DNA from: an uncultured Actinomycetes bacterium
Lineage (GTDB): Bacteria; Actinomycetota; Acidimicrobiia; Acidimicrobiales; Acidimicrobilacustridaceae
Direction: 5' to 3'
DNA length: 64,000 nt
Assembly (NCBI GenBank): GCA_937876315.1
Contig: CALEHQ010000039.1
Location: 1-64,000 of the forward strand
The position numbers and the translations under genes were made by a program. Of this stretch, positions 37,897-47,902 are shown one piece after another (positions within the stretch are counted from its first letter, which is position 1; every line of letters starts with the position of its first letter). The notes beneath the pieces were generated by a model. That model was not told where the DNA came from. It made no database searches and saw only the letters and a list, made by a program, of their open reading frames with translations.

Positions 37897-38003
37897 GACT
37901 ACCCGTCTAAGGAACGCCTCGAGTGCGAGGTCGTGACCTCAAGTCTGCCCCACCTGAGGCCCACTTTCACGGTCAGTGCCCGGGGTTCTCGCCCCATACG
38001 AGT

Positions 38004-38051
38004 CTGATCAAGATCCGACCTCGAGGAACTCGCTCATCCCGCCTTGATCAG
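38004..38051. repeat. 9-bp inverted repeat downstream of the monooxygenase gene
   Basis: CTGATCAAG at 38004-38012 is exactly complemented by CTTGATCAG at 38043-38051 with a 30-bp spacer. It lies 9 bp beyond the stop of the minus-strand monooxygenase and upstream of the saccharopine-like gene. It may be a terminator stem or paired operator half-sites. Confidence 0.45.
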
Positions 38052-38059
38052 GATTCGAT

Positions 38060-40006
38060 TCAGACAAAGTCATACTCCTCAGGGTTCACCTTGCGAGTCC
38101 ACTCCCAATAATCAGGAATAGGCCACGGCGAAAGTGTGTAGATCTTTCCGTCTTTGTTCTTGAAATGAGAGTGCTTCACCGTTGGATGTGCCCACACCAT
38201 CTGACCGATTTCTGACTCATAGGTCTCGACATACTTGTCATGCACCTCTGTTTTCGGTTCCATCGCCCGATGATCAGACGAGAGGAGTTCATAGATTGCA
38301 CTCATCACGTAATTCACCTGACATTCCGATTGAAAAATCAGGCTGGCACCATGTGCAAGGTTTGTTCCCGGCCCGTAAAGACAAAACAAGTTCGGAAAGT
38401 TTGGAATAGAAATTCCGAGATAGGCCGTGGGCTCTTCGCCGAACTGTTCGCGAAGGCTGATTCCTTTTCGACCAATGATGGTCATTGGGAACAAGTAGTC
38501 ATTGTGACGGAAACCGGTTGCATAAACGATGACATCAGCGAGATGATGCTCGCCGTCTTCGGTCACAACGCCATCGGCGACAACGCGCTCAATCCCGGTC
38601 TTAATGAGTTCCACGTTGGGCTTCACCAAACACTTCAACCAAGAACCGTTGTCCTGCAGCATCCGCTTTGCTGAAGGCGGATAGTGCGGCATCGATTTCT
38701 CGATGAGGTCGGGTTGTCCTTCAAGGTGCGAAGTGATCCAATTTTCAAAGATCCCGCGACGCTCGAAACTGGCTTGGCTGATCGAACGGCCTTCCGGATC
38801 ATGCCAATTCGGATCAACTCGTGATCCTTCGATGCTCAATCCTGACGCTGGGTAGAACATCAGAAAACGGAACCAACGCGCATAGAACGGGAGATGACGC
38901 ATCGCCCAAACATCACCTTCGGCAACTTCACGGTGATAATTCATGTTTGGGAACATCCATTGCGCGGTGCGTTGATAAATATCGAGATGCGCAACCTCAT
39001 CGGCAATGGTCGGTGCAATTTGGAATCCGCTTGCACCAGCACCGATCTGAGCGACGCGTTTACCCGCAAGATCAAGGCCATCGGGCCAACGAGCCGAATG
39101 AAATGAAGGCCCGTTGAACTCTTCCATGCCAGGAATCTCGGGCATCCTCGGTGCATTCAGCGCTCCGGTGCCACTCACAACAACATTTGCCTCAATGACA
39201 TCTGTGCCGCCGTCAGGTGTTCGCACTTCGACAGACCAGGTCGCCGTCGTTTCACGCCAAGTCGCTTTCACTACCTCAGTGCTAAAGCGACACTTTTCAT
39301 CCACCCGATACTTACGCATCACCCGTTCGAAGTACGCCCGAAGTTCAGGCTGACGACAGAAGTACTCGCTCCAATGATCTGATGGTTCGAACGAATAGCA
39401 ATAGAAATGACTACCGATATCGACGCGCGCACCGGGATACCGGTTGTCGCGCCATGTTCCTCCGGGGCCATCGGTCTTCTCAACGATGGTGTACGGAATC
39501 CCCGCCTGATCGAGGCGAATTCCCGTCAACAGCCCGGACTCACCGCATCCGATCACAACGACATGGAACGCGTTGCGGACATCCTCCGGAATCTCGTCTT
39601 TCCATGTGATTGCTCCACTATCGGCACCATCGAAATGAAGGTCATCGGCAAACATCGGCACAACTGCGGGATCCACCGGTGCCGCTGCCATGAAGTCCAT
39701 GAGTTCTTTGACAAGTTCGGGCGAAGGCACCTGAGGCTCGGGGCAACCTGCATCTCGCCACTGCGCAATTACGGGCACGGCACGCGAACGAATCTCGGCC
39801 TGTTCATCGGCCGTCAATCCACTCTCGTAGTTGTTGAGGATCGCCATACGAGGGCGGATCTCCCCCCGAATCCATGTCGGATCGCCCGTCATATGCACCA
39901 TCGAGCACATCAGCGCTGGGACACAGACGTCCTCAAGCGCTGCAGCGATGGCGGTGTCGTCATCGACGAACGGAAGTCCAGCATGAGGGTTTCGGTGGGT
40001 CGCCAT
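38060..40006 (-). CDS. Baeyer-Villiger monooxygenase, 4-hydroxyacetophenone monooxygenase-like
   Basis: 648 residues. FAD motif VVIGCGESG near 150 and NADP motif IGAGASG near 320 bracket the type I BVMO fingerprint F-x-G-x(3)-H-x(3)-W-P, here FNGPSFHSARWP. The N-terminal extension of about 140 residues before the FAD motif is characteristic of 4-hydroxyacetophenone monooxygenase-like members. It inserts oxygen next to ketones using NADPH. ATG 40006 has GGAAGAG 8 bp upstream; 40042 and 40024 are alternative starts. Confidence 0.87.
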   Translation of the reverse strand: MATHRNPHAGLPFVDDDTAIAAALEDVCVPALMCSMVHMTGDPTWIRGEIRPRMAILNNYESGLTADEQAEIRSRAVPVIAQWRDAGCPEPQVPSPELVKELMDFMAAAPVDPAVVPMFADDLHFDGADSGAITWKDEIPEDVRNAFHVVVIGCGESGLLTGIRLDQAGIPYTIVEKTDGPGGTWRDNRYPGARVDIGSHFYCYSFEPSDHWSEYFCRQPELRAYFERVMRKYRVDEKCRFSTEVVKATWRETTATWSVEVRTPDGGTDVIEANVVVSGTGALNAPRMPEIPGMEEFNGPSFHSARWPDGLDLAGKRVAQIGAGASGFQIAPTIADEVAHLDIYQRTAQWMFPNMNYHREVAEGDVWAMRHLPFYARWFRFLMFYPASGLSIEGSRVDPNWHDPEGRSISQASFERRGIFENWITSHLEGQPDLIEKSMPHYPPSAKRMLQDNGSWLKCLVKPNVELIKTGIERVVADGVVTEDGEHHLADVIVYATGFRHNDYLFPMTIIGRKGISLREQFGEEPTAYLGISIPNFPNLFCLYGPGTNLAHGASLIFQSECQVNYVMSAIYELLSSDHRAMEPKTEVHDKYVETYESEIGQMVWAHPTVKHSHFKNKDGKIYTLSPWPIPDYWEWTRKVNPEEYDFV

Positions 40007-40079
40007 GGCGACACTCTTCCCCATGGACGTGACCGTTGCCACTTCCGTTCAGGAACACCGAGGAACCTCGGAGTGCGCC

Positions 40080-40301
40080 TTACCTGGCGACGGTGGTGGT
40101 ACTTCCCATGCCGGACATCGTGCCTGCAACAGTGGTGGTTGAGCCTGATGCTGCCGCAGGCGCCGTGGTCGGGGCCACCGACGTCGTCGGGACCGTGCCC
40201 GTGATGGGGGTTTGTTCCTTCTTCGAACTTGAACAACCAGCCACCAACGCAGCGCTCAGGGCGAGAACGGCGATGAACACCTTGATTCCACGTGAAGTCA
40301 T
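40080..40301 (-). CDS. Small lipoprotein
   Basis: 73 residues. Signal peptide FIAVLALSAALVAGC with lipobox LVAGC (Cys23), then a low-complexity Ser/Thr/Pro/Ala tail with two STTTVA segments. Probably anchored to the outer face of the membrane. Function unknown. Divergent from exonuclease III. Confidence 0.7.
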   Translation of the reverse strand: MTSRGIKVFIAVLALSAALVAGCSSSKKEQTPITGTVPTTSVAPTTAPAAASGSTTTVAGTMSGMGSTTTVAR

Positions 40302-40361
40302 GATCTGAGACTAGCGAGCGAGACGCACGAAACCGAACCGGGGACGTGACACGATCGAGGG

Positions 40362-41159
40362 GTGCTCAGAATCGCAACTGTCAACGTCAACGGCCTCCGG
40401 GCCGCTTCCCGAAAAGGCATGAACGAGTGGCTGGCCGAAACCCAGCCCGATGTCGTCACCCTCCAAGAAGTACGCGCCCCTGACGAGCTCGTGGCTGGCC
40501 TCATGGGCGATGGATGGCACATCGTGCATGCCGAGTGTTCCGTGAAGGGCCGGGCGGGTGTGGCTGTTGCCAGCCGACTCCCAATTACCGATTCCCGAAG
40601 CGGCGAGCACTCTGTGTCCTTTGCCGACAAGGGCCGGTGGATAGAAGCCGACATCAAAACGGGCAAACGCAAAACATTCACCGTCATCTCCGCCTACGCC
40701 CACACCGGCGACGAAACCTCTCCCGAAAAGATGAAGGAGAAACTCGCATGGTTCGACGCAGCGACGTCTCGGCTCACAGAGCTTCGTGACGACGGCCGAC
40801 ATGTTGTCTTCACCGGCGACCTCAACGTTGCCCACCGAGAGGCCGACCTCAAGAATTGGAAAGGGAATATCGGTTGCGCCGGATTCCTTCCAGAGGAACA
40901 GGCATACTTTGACAACTGGTTCGATGAACTGGGCTGGGTTGATGTTGTACGCGCAGCATTTCCAGACGAAGCAGGCCCGTATTCCTGGTGGTCCTATCGC
41001 GGCAAAGCATTCGACAACGACGCTGGCTGGCGAATCGACTATCAGATCGTGAATCCCCAACTAGCCAAGCTTGCGCAGAACCCGCGTATCGATCGCGCAC
41101 CGTCATACGACACACGCTGGAGCGATCACGCTCCCGTTGTCGTCGATTACGACATCTAA
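40362..41159 (+). CDS. xth: Exodeoxyribonuclease III (AP endonuclease)
   Basis: 265 residues. Endonuclease/exonuclease/phosphatase fold: LRIATVNVNGLRAA, TLQEVRAP with the metal-binding Glu, FTGDLNVAH and the C-terminal WSDHAPVVVDYDI with catalytic Asp-His. Cuts abasic sites in base-excision repair and degrades 3' ends. GTG start. Confidence 0.92.
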   Translation: MLRIATVNVNGLRAASRKGMNEWLAETQPDVVTLQEVRAPDELVAGLMGDGWHIVHAECSVKGRAGVAVASRLPITDSRSGEHSVSFADKGRWIEADIKTGKRKTFTVISAYAHTGDETSPEKMKEKLAWFDAATSRLTELRDDGRHVVFTGDLNVAHREADLKNWKGNIGCAGFLPEEQAYFDNWFDELGWVDVVRAAFPDEAGPYSWWSYRGKAFDNDAGWRIDYQIVNPQLAKLAQNPRIDRAPSYDTRWSDHAPVVVDYDI

Positions 41160-41229
41160 ACGGTGAACACCGAGCACCCGACACATACGAATGCAATCAG
41201 TGCAGATGCGGAGATTCAGCAACGCAGAT

Positions 41230-41970
41230 TTAGGAATTTTCACCAATAAATGTTCCAGCAACAAAGTCTTGGAACATTGAAACCTTTGTTCGCCAGCGAG
41301 CATCGAATTCCTTTTCGCGCTTTTCGGATTTCTCCATCCGCTCCGGGTGCTTCCCATAAGCGCGTTTTGCCCACGGAGAACTCGGCCGAGCGATTCGAAG
41401 TGCTCCGATGTACGCGATGGCAGGAACAGCAAGTCCAGCCACAGCTGTGCCCAATTTCCCTTTCGCTGCGCAGATTGCAGCCATGGTGAGATGGACGGCA
41501 ATCAGCACAAGGAGTCCAATCCGCAAACGCGATTGCTCCTCATCGAGGTTGATACCAAAGGGCGAGCCCGCAACCAGCAGCAACATCATCACTCCGGCCA
41601 GAACAAACACCGCGTCGACAGAAAGACGGCCTTCTTCCTCCCAGTAGACGTCTTGGAGATGCAAGATCAGCGCGAACTCATCCAATACAAGCGCCAACCC
41701 CATTCCAAAGATGACACCAGCGGTGTTGTCCCATCCCGGACCAACACCGCCAATAGCGAAGAGACCCCCGACAATCATCAAGATGATCCCCGGTACGACA
41801 TGGTGGATATGCACACCGCCCACGGAGTTGTTCTTGAACGGGCCGCGGCCTGAACGGATCATCCGCACGATGATCCGCGTAATCACAAAAGTGACGATGA
41901 ACGCGATCATGCACAGCAAAAGTGGAAGCTTGCTCGCGCTATCGATATTTCCGTTCCACAGGGCGCCCAT
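41230..41970 (-). CDS. Conserved actinobacterial integral membrane protein
   Basis: 246 residues with about six membrane helices. A conserved-looking VGGVHIHHVVPGIIL segment near 50 has three His in a membrane-border position and suggests a metal or redox site. The C-terminus is charged and cytosolic (about 195-246). No function recognised. Confidence 0.75.
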   Translation of the reverse strand: MGALWNGNIDSASKLPLLLCMIAFIVTFVITRIIVRMIRSGRGPFKNNSVGGVHIHHVVPGIILMIVGGLFAIGGVGPGWDNTAGVIFGMGLALVLDEFALILHLQDVYWEEEGRLSVDAVFVLAGVMMLLLVAGSPFGINLDEEQSRLRIGLLVLIAVHLTMAAICAAKGKLGTAVAGLAVPAIAYIGALRIARPSSPWAKRAYGKHPERMEKSEKREKEFDARWRTKVSMFQDFVAGTFIGENS

Positions 41971-42023
41971 GGTCCTCCTCGAGAGTCTTCAGCGTAGGGG
42001 TTGAATCAGACCGAAGCGGATGA

Positions 42024-42830
42024 TCACGGCGCCGGAGCAACACGAACGACTGCGGCCGTTGTCAGTCGACCGTTGCCGTCGTCGTCGAACAGATCAACTC
42101 GAATGAGGCCATCGGCAGGATTGCCAACAAATCGCGCCGAACTCACGATCGGCGACTGACGATTTTGCGCAAGAAAGCGCACTTCCATTTCTGTAACGAC
42201 GTAGGGCCGGTCACCGCCGAGTTGCTCATCGGCGAGGTCCTCTGCTGCAGCTTCAACAAGACCAGCGACCACCGCGCCTTGCATTGCGCCAGCCGGATTG
42301 AGAAGTTCCGTTCGCAGATCCGCCGCAACAATTCCTTGCGAGCGATTTCGAGAAACAAATCCTGCAGCAGCCCGAAGAGTTTCTTTGAGTGGCTCTGTTG
42401 GCATACGCGTTACTGCAGCATGGGCATCGAAAGGCGGCTTCACCGGATCGCCTTCACGGCGCGGCACCTTGGCAAAACTGATCAAACTGCTCCCCCACTC
42501 CTCACCATTAACAGTGAGGGGCATTTCACAAATTGCCGAACGAGCGCCATTACGCAAGATCACCGCTCGCGTATCGACAGACACAGGAGCAGGCGCGCGT
42601 GGGAGCCGAATCACGAGATCAGAAGTGAACGCCCAATTCGTTGGGTCGTTGTCAATTGTCATCCCGCCAACCACATCGATCAGAAATGCCACCGCGGCCA
42701 TCGACACAGCACCTCGAGCCGCAATTTCCGGCGGCGAGGAAAGATGGCCAACGAGTCGCCCGTCTTCAAGAGTGAGCCGGGTGCCAAGTTTGCTTGGAAC
42801 AGAAGAGATGACGCTAGGGATGTCTGTCAC
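42024..42830 (-). CDS. Double-hotdog acyl-CoA thioesterase-like protein
   Basis: 268 residues, two PaaI/TesB-like hotdog halves. The first contains AARGAVSMAAVAFLIDVVGG, the second PAGAMQGAVVAGLVEAAAEDLA, each with the helix of the fold. Catalytic residues cannot be assigned surely. Likely hydrolyses acyl-CoA. Divergent from the FabG-like SDR. Confidence 0.72.
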   Translation of the reverse strand: MTDIPSVISSVPSKLGTRLTLEDGRLVGHLSSPPEIAARGAVSMAAVAFLIDVVGGMTIDNDPTNWAFTSDLVIRLPRAPAPVSVDTRAVILRNGARSAICEMPLTVNGEEWGSSLISFAKVPRREGDPVKPPFDAHAAVTRMPTEPLKETLRAAAGFVSRNRSQGIVAADLRTELLNPAGAMQGAVVAGLVEAAAEDLADEQLGGDRPYVVTEMEVRFLAQNRQSPIVSSARFVGNPADGLIRVDLFDDDGNGRLTTAAVVRVAPAP

Positions 42831-42938
42831 GACGCGACGTTAACGACTCCGAGACCGCCAACGTGACAAAGTGGGCCACGGCTACAGAGACAAGCCACCA
42901 CCACTGAATTCACAATTGCGAACGACTGGGTACCTCAC

Positions 42939-43682
42939 ATGTTCGATCTCACTGGAAAGACTGCGCTCGTTACTGGTTCCGGCCAAGGCGTTGGCCTCGG
43001 CATCGCTCGCACGCTCATCGAGGCTGGCGCGACCGTCTATGTCAACGATCTCGTGAGCGAACGAGCCGAGGCCGCTGTTGCCGAACTGGGACCAAAAGCA
43101 AAGGCGCTTCCTTTCAACGTCGCCGACTTCGATCAGGTAGAGGCTGCGATCGCAAGCGCCGAACCAATCGACATCCTCGTGAACAACGCTGGCATTCCAC
43201 CTTCAATGCGCGCAGTGAAGTTCCGTGATCTTCCTCGCGAAGAGTGGGATCCATACGTGGACGTCAACCTCTATGGCGTTCTCAACTGCACCAAGGCAGT
43301 AATCGATGGAATGTGTGAACGCAAATGGGGTCGCATCATTACGATCTCGTCCGGAGCCGGTACTGAAGGGCTCAACATCGGTGTTTCGATCTATGGAGCG
43401 GGCAAAGGTGCCGGCATTTCGTTCATGCGCCACCTCGCGATCGAGAACGCCGGCGATGGCGTCACCGCAAACACACTCGCGTTAGGCCTCATGGAGCGCA
43501 ATGAACCCGGCATCACCGAGGACCAACGCACCGTGACCGCAAAGATCGCGAAGACAGTTCCTGTTGGCCGACTCGGAACGGGCACCGACGTCGGGCATGC
43601 GTGCGTCTACCTCGCGTCGAACGAGGCTTCTTGGATCACCGGGCAAACAATTTCGCTCAACGGCGGATCAACAACGAACTAG
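42939..43682 (+). CDS. SDR, FabG-like 3-oxoacyl reductase
   Basis: 247 residues. TGSGQGVGLGIA near 12-23, NNAG near 85, catalytic Ser in ISSGAG near 138 and YGAGKGAG near 151. The end WITGQTISLNGGSTTN is typical for FabG-type SDRs. Reduces or oxidises an acyl or cyclic ketone. Single gene. Confidence 0.83.
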   Translation: MFDLTGKTALVTGSGQGVGLGIARTLIEAGATVYVNDLVSERAEAAVAELGPKAKALPFNVADFDQVEAAIASAEPIDILVNNAGIPPSMRAVKFRDLPREEWDPYVDVNLYGVLNCTKAVIDGMCERKWGRIITISSGAGTEGLNIGVSIYGAGKGAGISFMRHLAIENAGDGVTANTLALGLMERNEPGITEDQRTVTAKIAKTVPVGRLGTGTDVGHACVYLASNEASWITGQTISLNGGSTTN

Positions 43683-43701
43683 TTCAGTTCCTGCGTCCAA
43701 T

Positions 43702-44415
43702 TCATTTGTCGAGGGCAAGTAACTCATCAACAACTTGGAGCAGCACAGCAGAAAGTCGTGCGACTGCATTGTCGAGTTCCCGTTCAAATTCACGAGGAGA
43801 CTCCTCTGGATCATCAATGAAATTAGCGATGATCCGAATACCTCCGCAGGGAACGCCCTGGAGTTCGCAGACCGATGCAACTGCTGCAGATTCCATGTCG
43901 ATCGCGACCGCACCGCTTTCGTCAAGCATCTTCAGATCATCCGTAGTCTCGCCGAACGAATTGCCGGTTGAAATGACACCCAATGTGAACCCGTGGCCCA
44001 ACGCAAACCCGCTCAAGTCGGCAGATGGGAACGAGCCCACTCCAAGTTCTTGAAATCCTGGAAGTGGGATCCTTCGGTCGTGGTACACGAATCGTTCGTG
44101 AGCAACAACAATCTCGCCGATTTGCGAACCGCTCGAACGACGACCCCCCGCCGTTCCTGCACAGAGAACGAAATCAGGTCGAAAATTCTCGATCGCATAG
44201 GCCGTAGTGATCGTTGCGGCATCGGTACCAATGAGATCGACACCGTGCCGAGGGTGTCGTCCATTCACGACGATGGTCACTAGGCAATCGCGAATGGTTG
44301 CCTGGAATCCTTCGATGGGCATCGCCGTGTCGAGAGCAATAGGAGTGGCCCCCAGCGCGTCGACTAACGGCGTCGACTCAGCGCGCATTGCCATGACTAC
44401 TACAAGCGACTTCAC
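43702..44415 (-). CDS. Purine nucleosidase/phosphorylase-family protein (MTAN-like)
   Basis: 237 residues. VKSLVVVMAMRAEST, VLCAGTAGG, ISTGNSFGE and AIDMESAAVASVC match the PNP/UDP-1 superfamily; DMES holds the ribose-binding Glu. MTA/SAH nucleosidase is the best guess, with futalosine hydrolase as an alternative. GTG 44415 is chosen since it starts directly at the first strand. It lies 135 bp downstream of the CFA synthase gene on the same strand. Confidence 0.78.
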   Translation of the reverse strand: MKSLVVVMAMRAESTPLVDALGATPIALDTAMPIEGFQATIRDCLVTIVVNGRHPRHGVDLIGTDAATITTAYAIENFRPDFVLCAGTAGGRRSSGSQIGEIVVAHERFVYHDRRIPLPGFQELGVGSFPSADLSGFALGHGFTLGVISTGNSFGETTDDLKMLDESGAVAIDMESAAVASVCELQGVPCGGIRIIANFIDDPEESPREFERELDNAVARLSAVLLQVVDELLALDK

Positions 44416-44550
44416 GAACCACACGCTATTCGCCGCCGACCAGTCATGCGCCTTTGCTGCTGAATTACTGCAAGATCGCGATTCACCAGTTGCCGCATTC
44501 ACGTTCTCGTCTCGAACGCTCATCGTCAACCTGATCCAGTCAGGTCAGTA

Positions 44551-45777
44551 CTACCGCCTCGTGAATTTCATCTGAACGACGTCGATCATCTTCTCGTCGA
44601 ATCCCGCCTCGCAATAACAAAGGTAAAAGTCCCACAGTCGGATGAACTGTTGATCAAGGCCAAGCGATTCGAGCTTTGGCTCATCAGCATGCAGATTCGC
44701 TCGCCAACGCCGGAGTGTCTCGGCGTAATCGGCACCGAACCCAAAATCCTCGTCGACGCTGAAATCCGTCACTCGCTCAAGGGACCGCTCGATTGCCTCT
44801 ATCGACGGGAGGCAACCGCCCGGAAAGATATGAGCCTTAATGAAATCACGAGTGTTCTTCGCTCGTTCGAACCGATCTGGCTCAATCACGATTGCCTGCA
44901 GACCCATCACTCCACCGGGCACGAGAAGCTCGCAGCATGTGGAGAAGAAGGTGTCGTAGTCACGCCAGTCCACAGCCTCGATCATTTCAATCGAGACCAA
45001 TCGGTCCCAGGTGCCCGAGAGGTCGCGGTAGTCGTCGCTCAGAACCGTGATCTGATCCTCAAGACCCGCCGCTGCGACGCGCGCCTTCGCGTAGACATAC
45101 TGCTCAGCAGAGATCGTGGTCGTTGTGACCTGCGCACCAAAGCGCGTTGCCGCATGGATCGCAAAACCACCCCACCCAGTACCAATTTCAAGAACGCGAT
45201 CTCCGGGCCGTATGTCGATCATCTGACACAGTCGATCGAGTTTCGCGATCGAACCCTCTTCAAGTGTGAGGCTCGGCGAAGAGAAGAGTGCCGATGAGTA
45301 CATCATTGAGGGGTCGAGGAGTTGCTCGAAAAACTCGTTGCCGAGGTCATAATGCGCACCGATGTTTTGCCGATCGCGATGTTTGTTCTGAGGACGTAAC
45401 CGTCGGAATCGATCGGTAATTGGGCCCGCCACTTTCTGAAGCAACGAACGGGGGCCGTCGGCAACGCTGGTCGCTCGAGCAATGACGCGGATCGCAGCAG
45501 TGAGATCAGCAGATTCCCAATATCCCTTCGACCAGGCTTCGCCTAGGCCGGCACTTCCACCGAGCAGAACGAGGGGCCACGCTCGCATATCGGTGATTTC
45601 AATCTTTGCGTGCAACGCCGGAATTCGCGCAGACCGACTGCCCTTTCGGCGACAGGCTCGGTGAGTTCTGCCATTGAAGGAAATCTCAAGTCCATCCCGC
45701 ACGAAAGTACGAGCGAGCGCAAGCAGCACGAACCTGCAGATCCGTTGATGGATGGCGAGTAGCGCCTTTGCGAACAT
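44551..45777 (-). CDS. Cyclopropane-fatty-acyl-phospholipid synthase-family methyltransferase
   Basis: 408 residues. N-terminal lipid-binding domain, then HYDLGNEFFEQLLDPSMMYSSALF near 190 and the SAM motif VLEIGTGWGGFA near 245. It transfers methylene from SAM to unsaturated phospholipid chains. ATG 45777 has GGGGA 8 bp upstream; GTG 45783 overlapping the DUF1365 stop is an alternative. Last gene of the SDR, FAD oxidoreductase, DUF1365, CFA operon. Confidence 0.85.
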   Translation of the reverse strand: MFAKALLAIHQRICRFVLLALARTFVRDGLEISFNGRTHRACRRKGSRSARIPALHAKIEITDMRAWPLVLLGGSAGLGEAWSKGYWESADLTAAIRVIARATSVADGPRSLLQKVAGPITDRFRRLRPQNKHRDRQNIGAHYDLGNEFFEQLLDPSMMYSSALFSSPSLTLEEGSIAKLDRLCQMIDIRPGDRVLEIGTGWGGFAIHAATRFGAQVTTTTISAEQYVYAKARVAAAGLEDQITVLSDDYRDLSGTWDRLVSIEMIEAVDWRDYDTFFSTCCELLVPGGVMGLQAIVIEPDRFERAKNTRDFIKAHIFPGGCLPSIEAIERSLERVTDFSVDEDFGFGADYAETLRRWRANLHADEPKLESLGLDQQFIRLWDFYLCYCEAGFDEKMIDVVQMKFTRR

Positions 45778-45779
45778 GG

Positions 45780-46616
45780 TCACCGTCCCCGTCTCGGATG
45801 ACGAACAAAAGGCACCCGCTTCAGTGCGAGGCGAGCTGCGTTCATATGAATATTCAACCAAACGCGCACCGTTTGGAATGGATGGCGACGGACCTGAGCA
45901 CGAAGCGACTCTGCTGTCAGCGCAAGGCGCTTGAGGCTTAGATCGGCATCGAAAACCTTCACGTCTTCGCCATCGTGGGACTCGATGCTTTCCAGCCTGA
46001 ACCAAAGTCGATCCTCGGGCGGCATTGCCGTGAACCGATAGGTCGAATCCATCTCAAGGAATGGCGAGACGTGCATCGCTTTTGCGAACTCCGATCGAAT
46101 GCGGCCGCGCTCGTCGGTCACCGCAACCGAAACACTTCGATCGTGATCCGCCACTGCGCCAGGTCGTGCATCGATCACATACCAATGACGTTCCTTCCAA
46201 GGCGTGTTTGTGACTTCGAGGACCACGACGTCGATGCGTTCGGTGCCATCGCTCTCAGATTCTGCGGCGAGACAGTAGTGAACCGTGATTGGGTTAAATA
46301 CATAACCGTTCGCGCGTAGTTGAGTGAGCGTGAGTACTCGACCATTTGGAGCGTGCCCTGTCCGAACCTCCACAAGATGACGGATCGCATCCCCGAAAGG
46401 CACAGAGGCGTCTCCATCGAGATAGTCAGATCGATTGAATCGAATCGCTGGCCAGATCGATCCGCCGAGAGAGCGAATGGATTCAGCGGTCGCGCCGTCC
46501 GATCCTGAGTTTTCGTGCTCGAGGAGGAAAAGAAAGAGAGGGAATCGAAACTCATGAGCCGCTGGCAAAAAACGGCGATGCCTTGTCACGCCCTCATAGA
46601 GCGAGTTCGCAGTCAT
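45780..46616 (-). CDS. DUF1365 protein
   Basis: 278 residues. NSLYEGVTRHRRFLPAAHEFRFPLFLFLL and VFNPITVHYC are typical of DUF1365, a family that nearly always sits between an FAD oxidoreductase and a CFA-type methyltransferase. Its biochemical function is unknown to me. Start overlaps the preceding stop by 4 bp. Confidence 0.87.
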   Translation of the reverse strand: MTANSLYEGVTRHRRFLPAAHEFRFPLFLFLLEHENSGSDGATAESIRSLGGSIWPAIRFNRSDYLDGDASVPFGDAIRHLVEVRTGHAPNGRVLTLTQLRANGYVFNPITVHYCLAAESESDGTERIDVVVLEVTNTPWKERHWYVIDARPGAVADHDRSVSVAVTDERGRIRSEFAKAMHVSPFLEMDSTYRFTAMPPEDRLWFRLESIESHDGEDVKVFDADLSLKRLALTAESLRAQVRRHPFQTVRVWLNIHMNAARLALKRVPFVRHPRRGR

Positions 46617-47902
46617 AGCCCGACACCAAAATGGGAACAGACATCAAGCGCCGAGTTCACTCCGTCTTCGTGGAAACCAAAGCCCCAATAGGCGCCGGCG
46701 AAGAACGTCGCCTGCACACCCTGGATCTCCGGGCGGCGCTTTTGTGCCGCAATTGCGGCGGCATCGAACACCGGGTGTTCGTAGTCAAACTCCGCGAAGA
46801 CTGTTTCCAGGTTGATTTCGCCTGAACGATTCAACGTGACGAGCAGGTCAGTCGGAGAGTCAATGGACTGCAACTTGTTCATCCAGTAGGTGAGCGTTGC
46901 GACATCACCCGGACCAGCGCCGAGGTGATAATTCCAACTCGCACGAGCACGCGGGATTCGTGGCAACAGCGTTGAGTCACTATGCAGAGTGGCTGTATTC
47001 GGTTGGAACTTGATGCTGCCAAGCACTTCGGACTCAGCGGTCGTCGCATCGGAAAGCATCGAAAGGCTTTGTCCCGAGTGACATGCAAGCACCACCGCAT
47101 CAAAAGCTTCAGACCTGCCGTCGCCTCTTTCGATCAAGACCTCGACACCAAGTGGCCGACTCGGATCAGCACTTCTGCGCACTGCCCGGACCGGAGACAA
47201 GAGTTCGACTGGACGCTTGAGTCGAGCCGTGAGCGCGCGCACGTACTCCCGTGATCCCCCGGTTACCGTTCGCCACGTGGGGATCCCCTGCAAACCTAAG
47301 AGTCCATGATTGTCCATGAATCTGAAATACGTAGAAGCTGGAAACTCCAAGAAGGTCTCAGGATCTGCCGACCAGATCGCTGAACCGAACGGCAGAAGAA
47401 ACTCGCTCACGAAACGCTTTGAATACTTTCGCTTTGCGACGAATTCGCGCAAAGTCGTGAGATCAGGCAACGAATCCGGCTCATCGAGAGCCGCACGACC
47501 CGCACGGTTGAACCGCACGATGTCGATCAACATGCGCGTGAATGACGGAATGAGAATGTTGCGTCGCTGCGCATAGAGCGTGTTGAGGTTGGTGCCGCGA
47601 TATTCGAGTCCAGTGGATTCGGACATCACGGAGAAACTCATCTCACTGTGCTGGCTCGCGACTCCGAGGCGATCAAGCAGTGTGATGAAGTTTGGGTAGT
47701 TGCCCTCGTTGAAGACGATGAATCCGGTGTCGACAGCGACCGAATGCAACTGTCCACTCCGGTCTGGAACAACGACATCGACAGTGTTGGTGTGACCGCC
47801 AATGCGGTCGCCTGCTTCGAAGACAGTTACGTCGTGATCAGGGTCGAGCAGGTGTGCACAGGTGAGCCCCGCGATACCGGAGCCGATAATCGCAATCTTC
47901 AC
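46613..47902 (-). CDS. FAD-dependent oxidoreductase, amine oxidase-like (COG2907 type)
   Basis: 429 residues. Dinucleotide motif KIAIIGSGIAGLTCAHLL and FEAGDRIGGHTNTV at the N-terminus, NEGNYPNFITLLDRLGV typical of COG2907 proteins, C-terminal FAGAYWGFGFHEDGV binding FAD. Probably oxidises an acyl-lipid intermediate together with the DUF1365 and CFA-type proteins. Overlaps both neighbours by 4 bp. Confidence 0.85.
   Translation of the reverse strand: MKIAIIGSGIAGLTCAHLLDPDHDVTVFEAGDRIGGHTNTVDVVVPDRSGQLHSVAVDTGFIVFNEGNYPNFITLLDRLGVASQHSEMSFSVMSESTGLEYRGTNLNTLYAQRRNILIPSFTRMLIDIVRFNRAGRAALDEPDSLPDLTTLREFVAKRKYSKRFVSEFLLPFGSAIWSADPETFLEFPASTYFRFMDNHGLLGLQGIPTWRTVTGGSREYVRALTARLKRPVELLSPVRAVRRSADPSRPLGVEVLIERGDGRSEAFDAVVLACHSGQSLSMLSDATTAESEVLGSIKFQPNTATLHSDSTLLPRIPRARASWNYHLGAGPGDVATLTYWMNKLQSIDSPTDLLVTLNRSGEINLETVFAEFDYEHPVFDAAAIAAQKRRPEIQGVQATFFAGAYWGFGFHEDGVNSALDVCSHFGVGL

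Noticed and set aside
41161-41172. CGGTG-aa-CACCG hairpin after exonuclease III
   Set aside because: Only 5 bp and no T-run; too weak to call a terminator.
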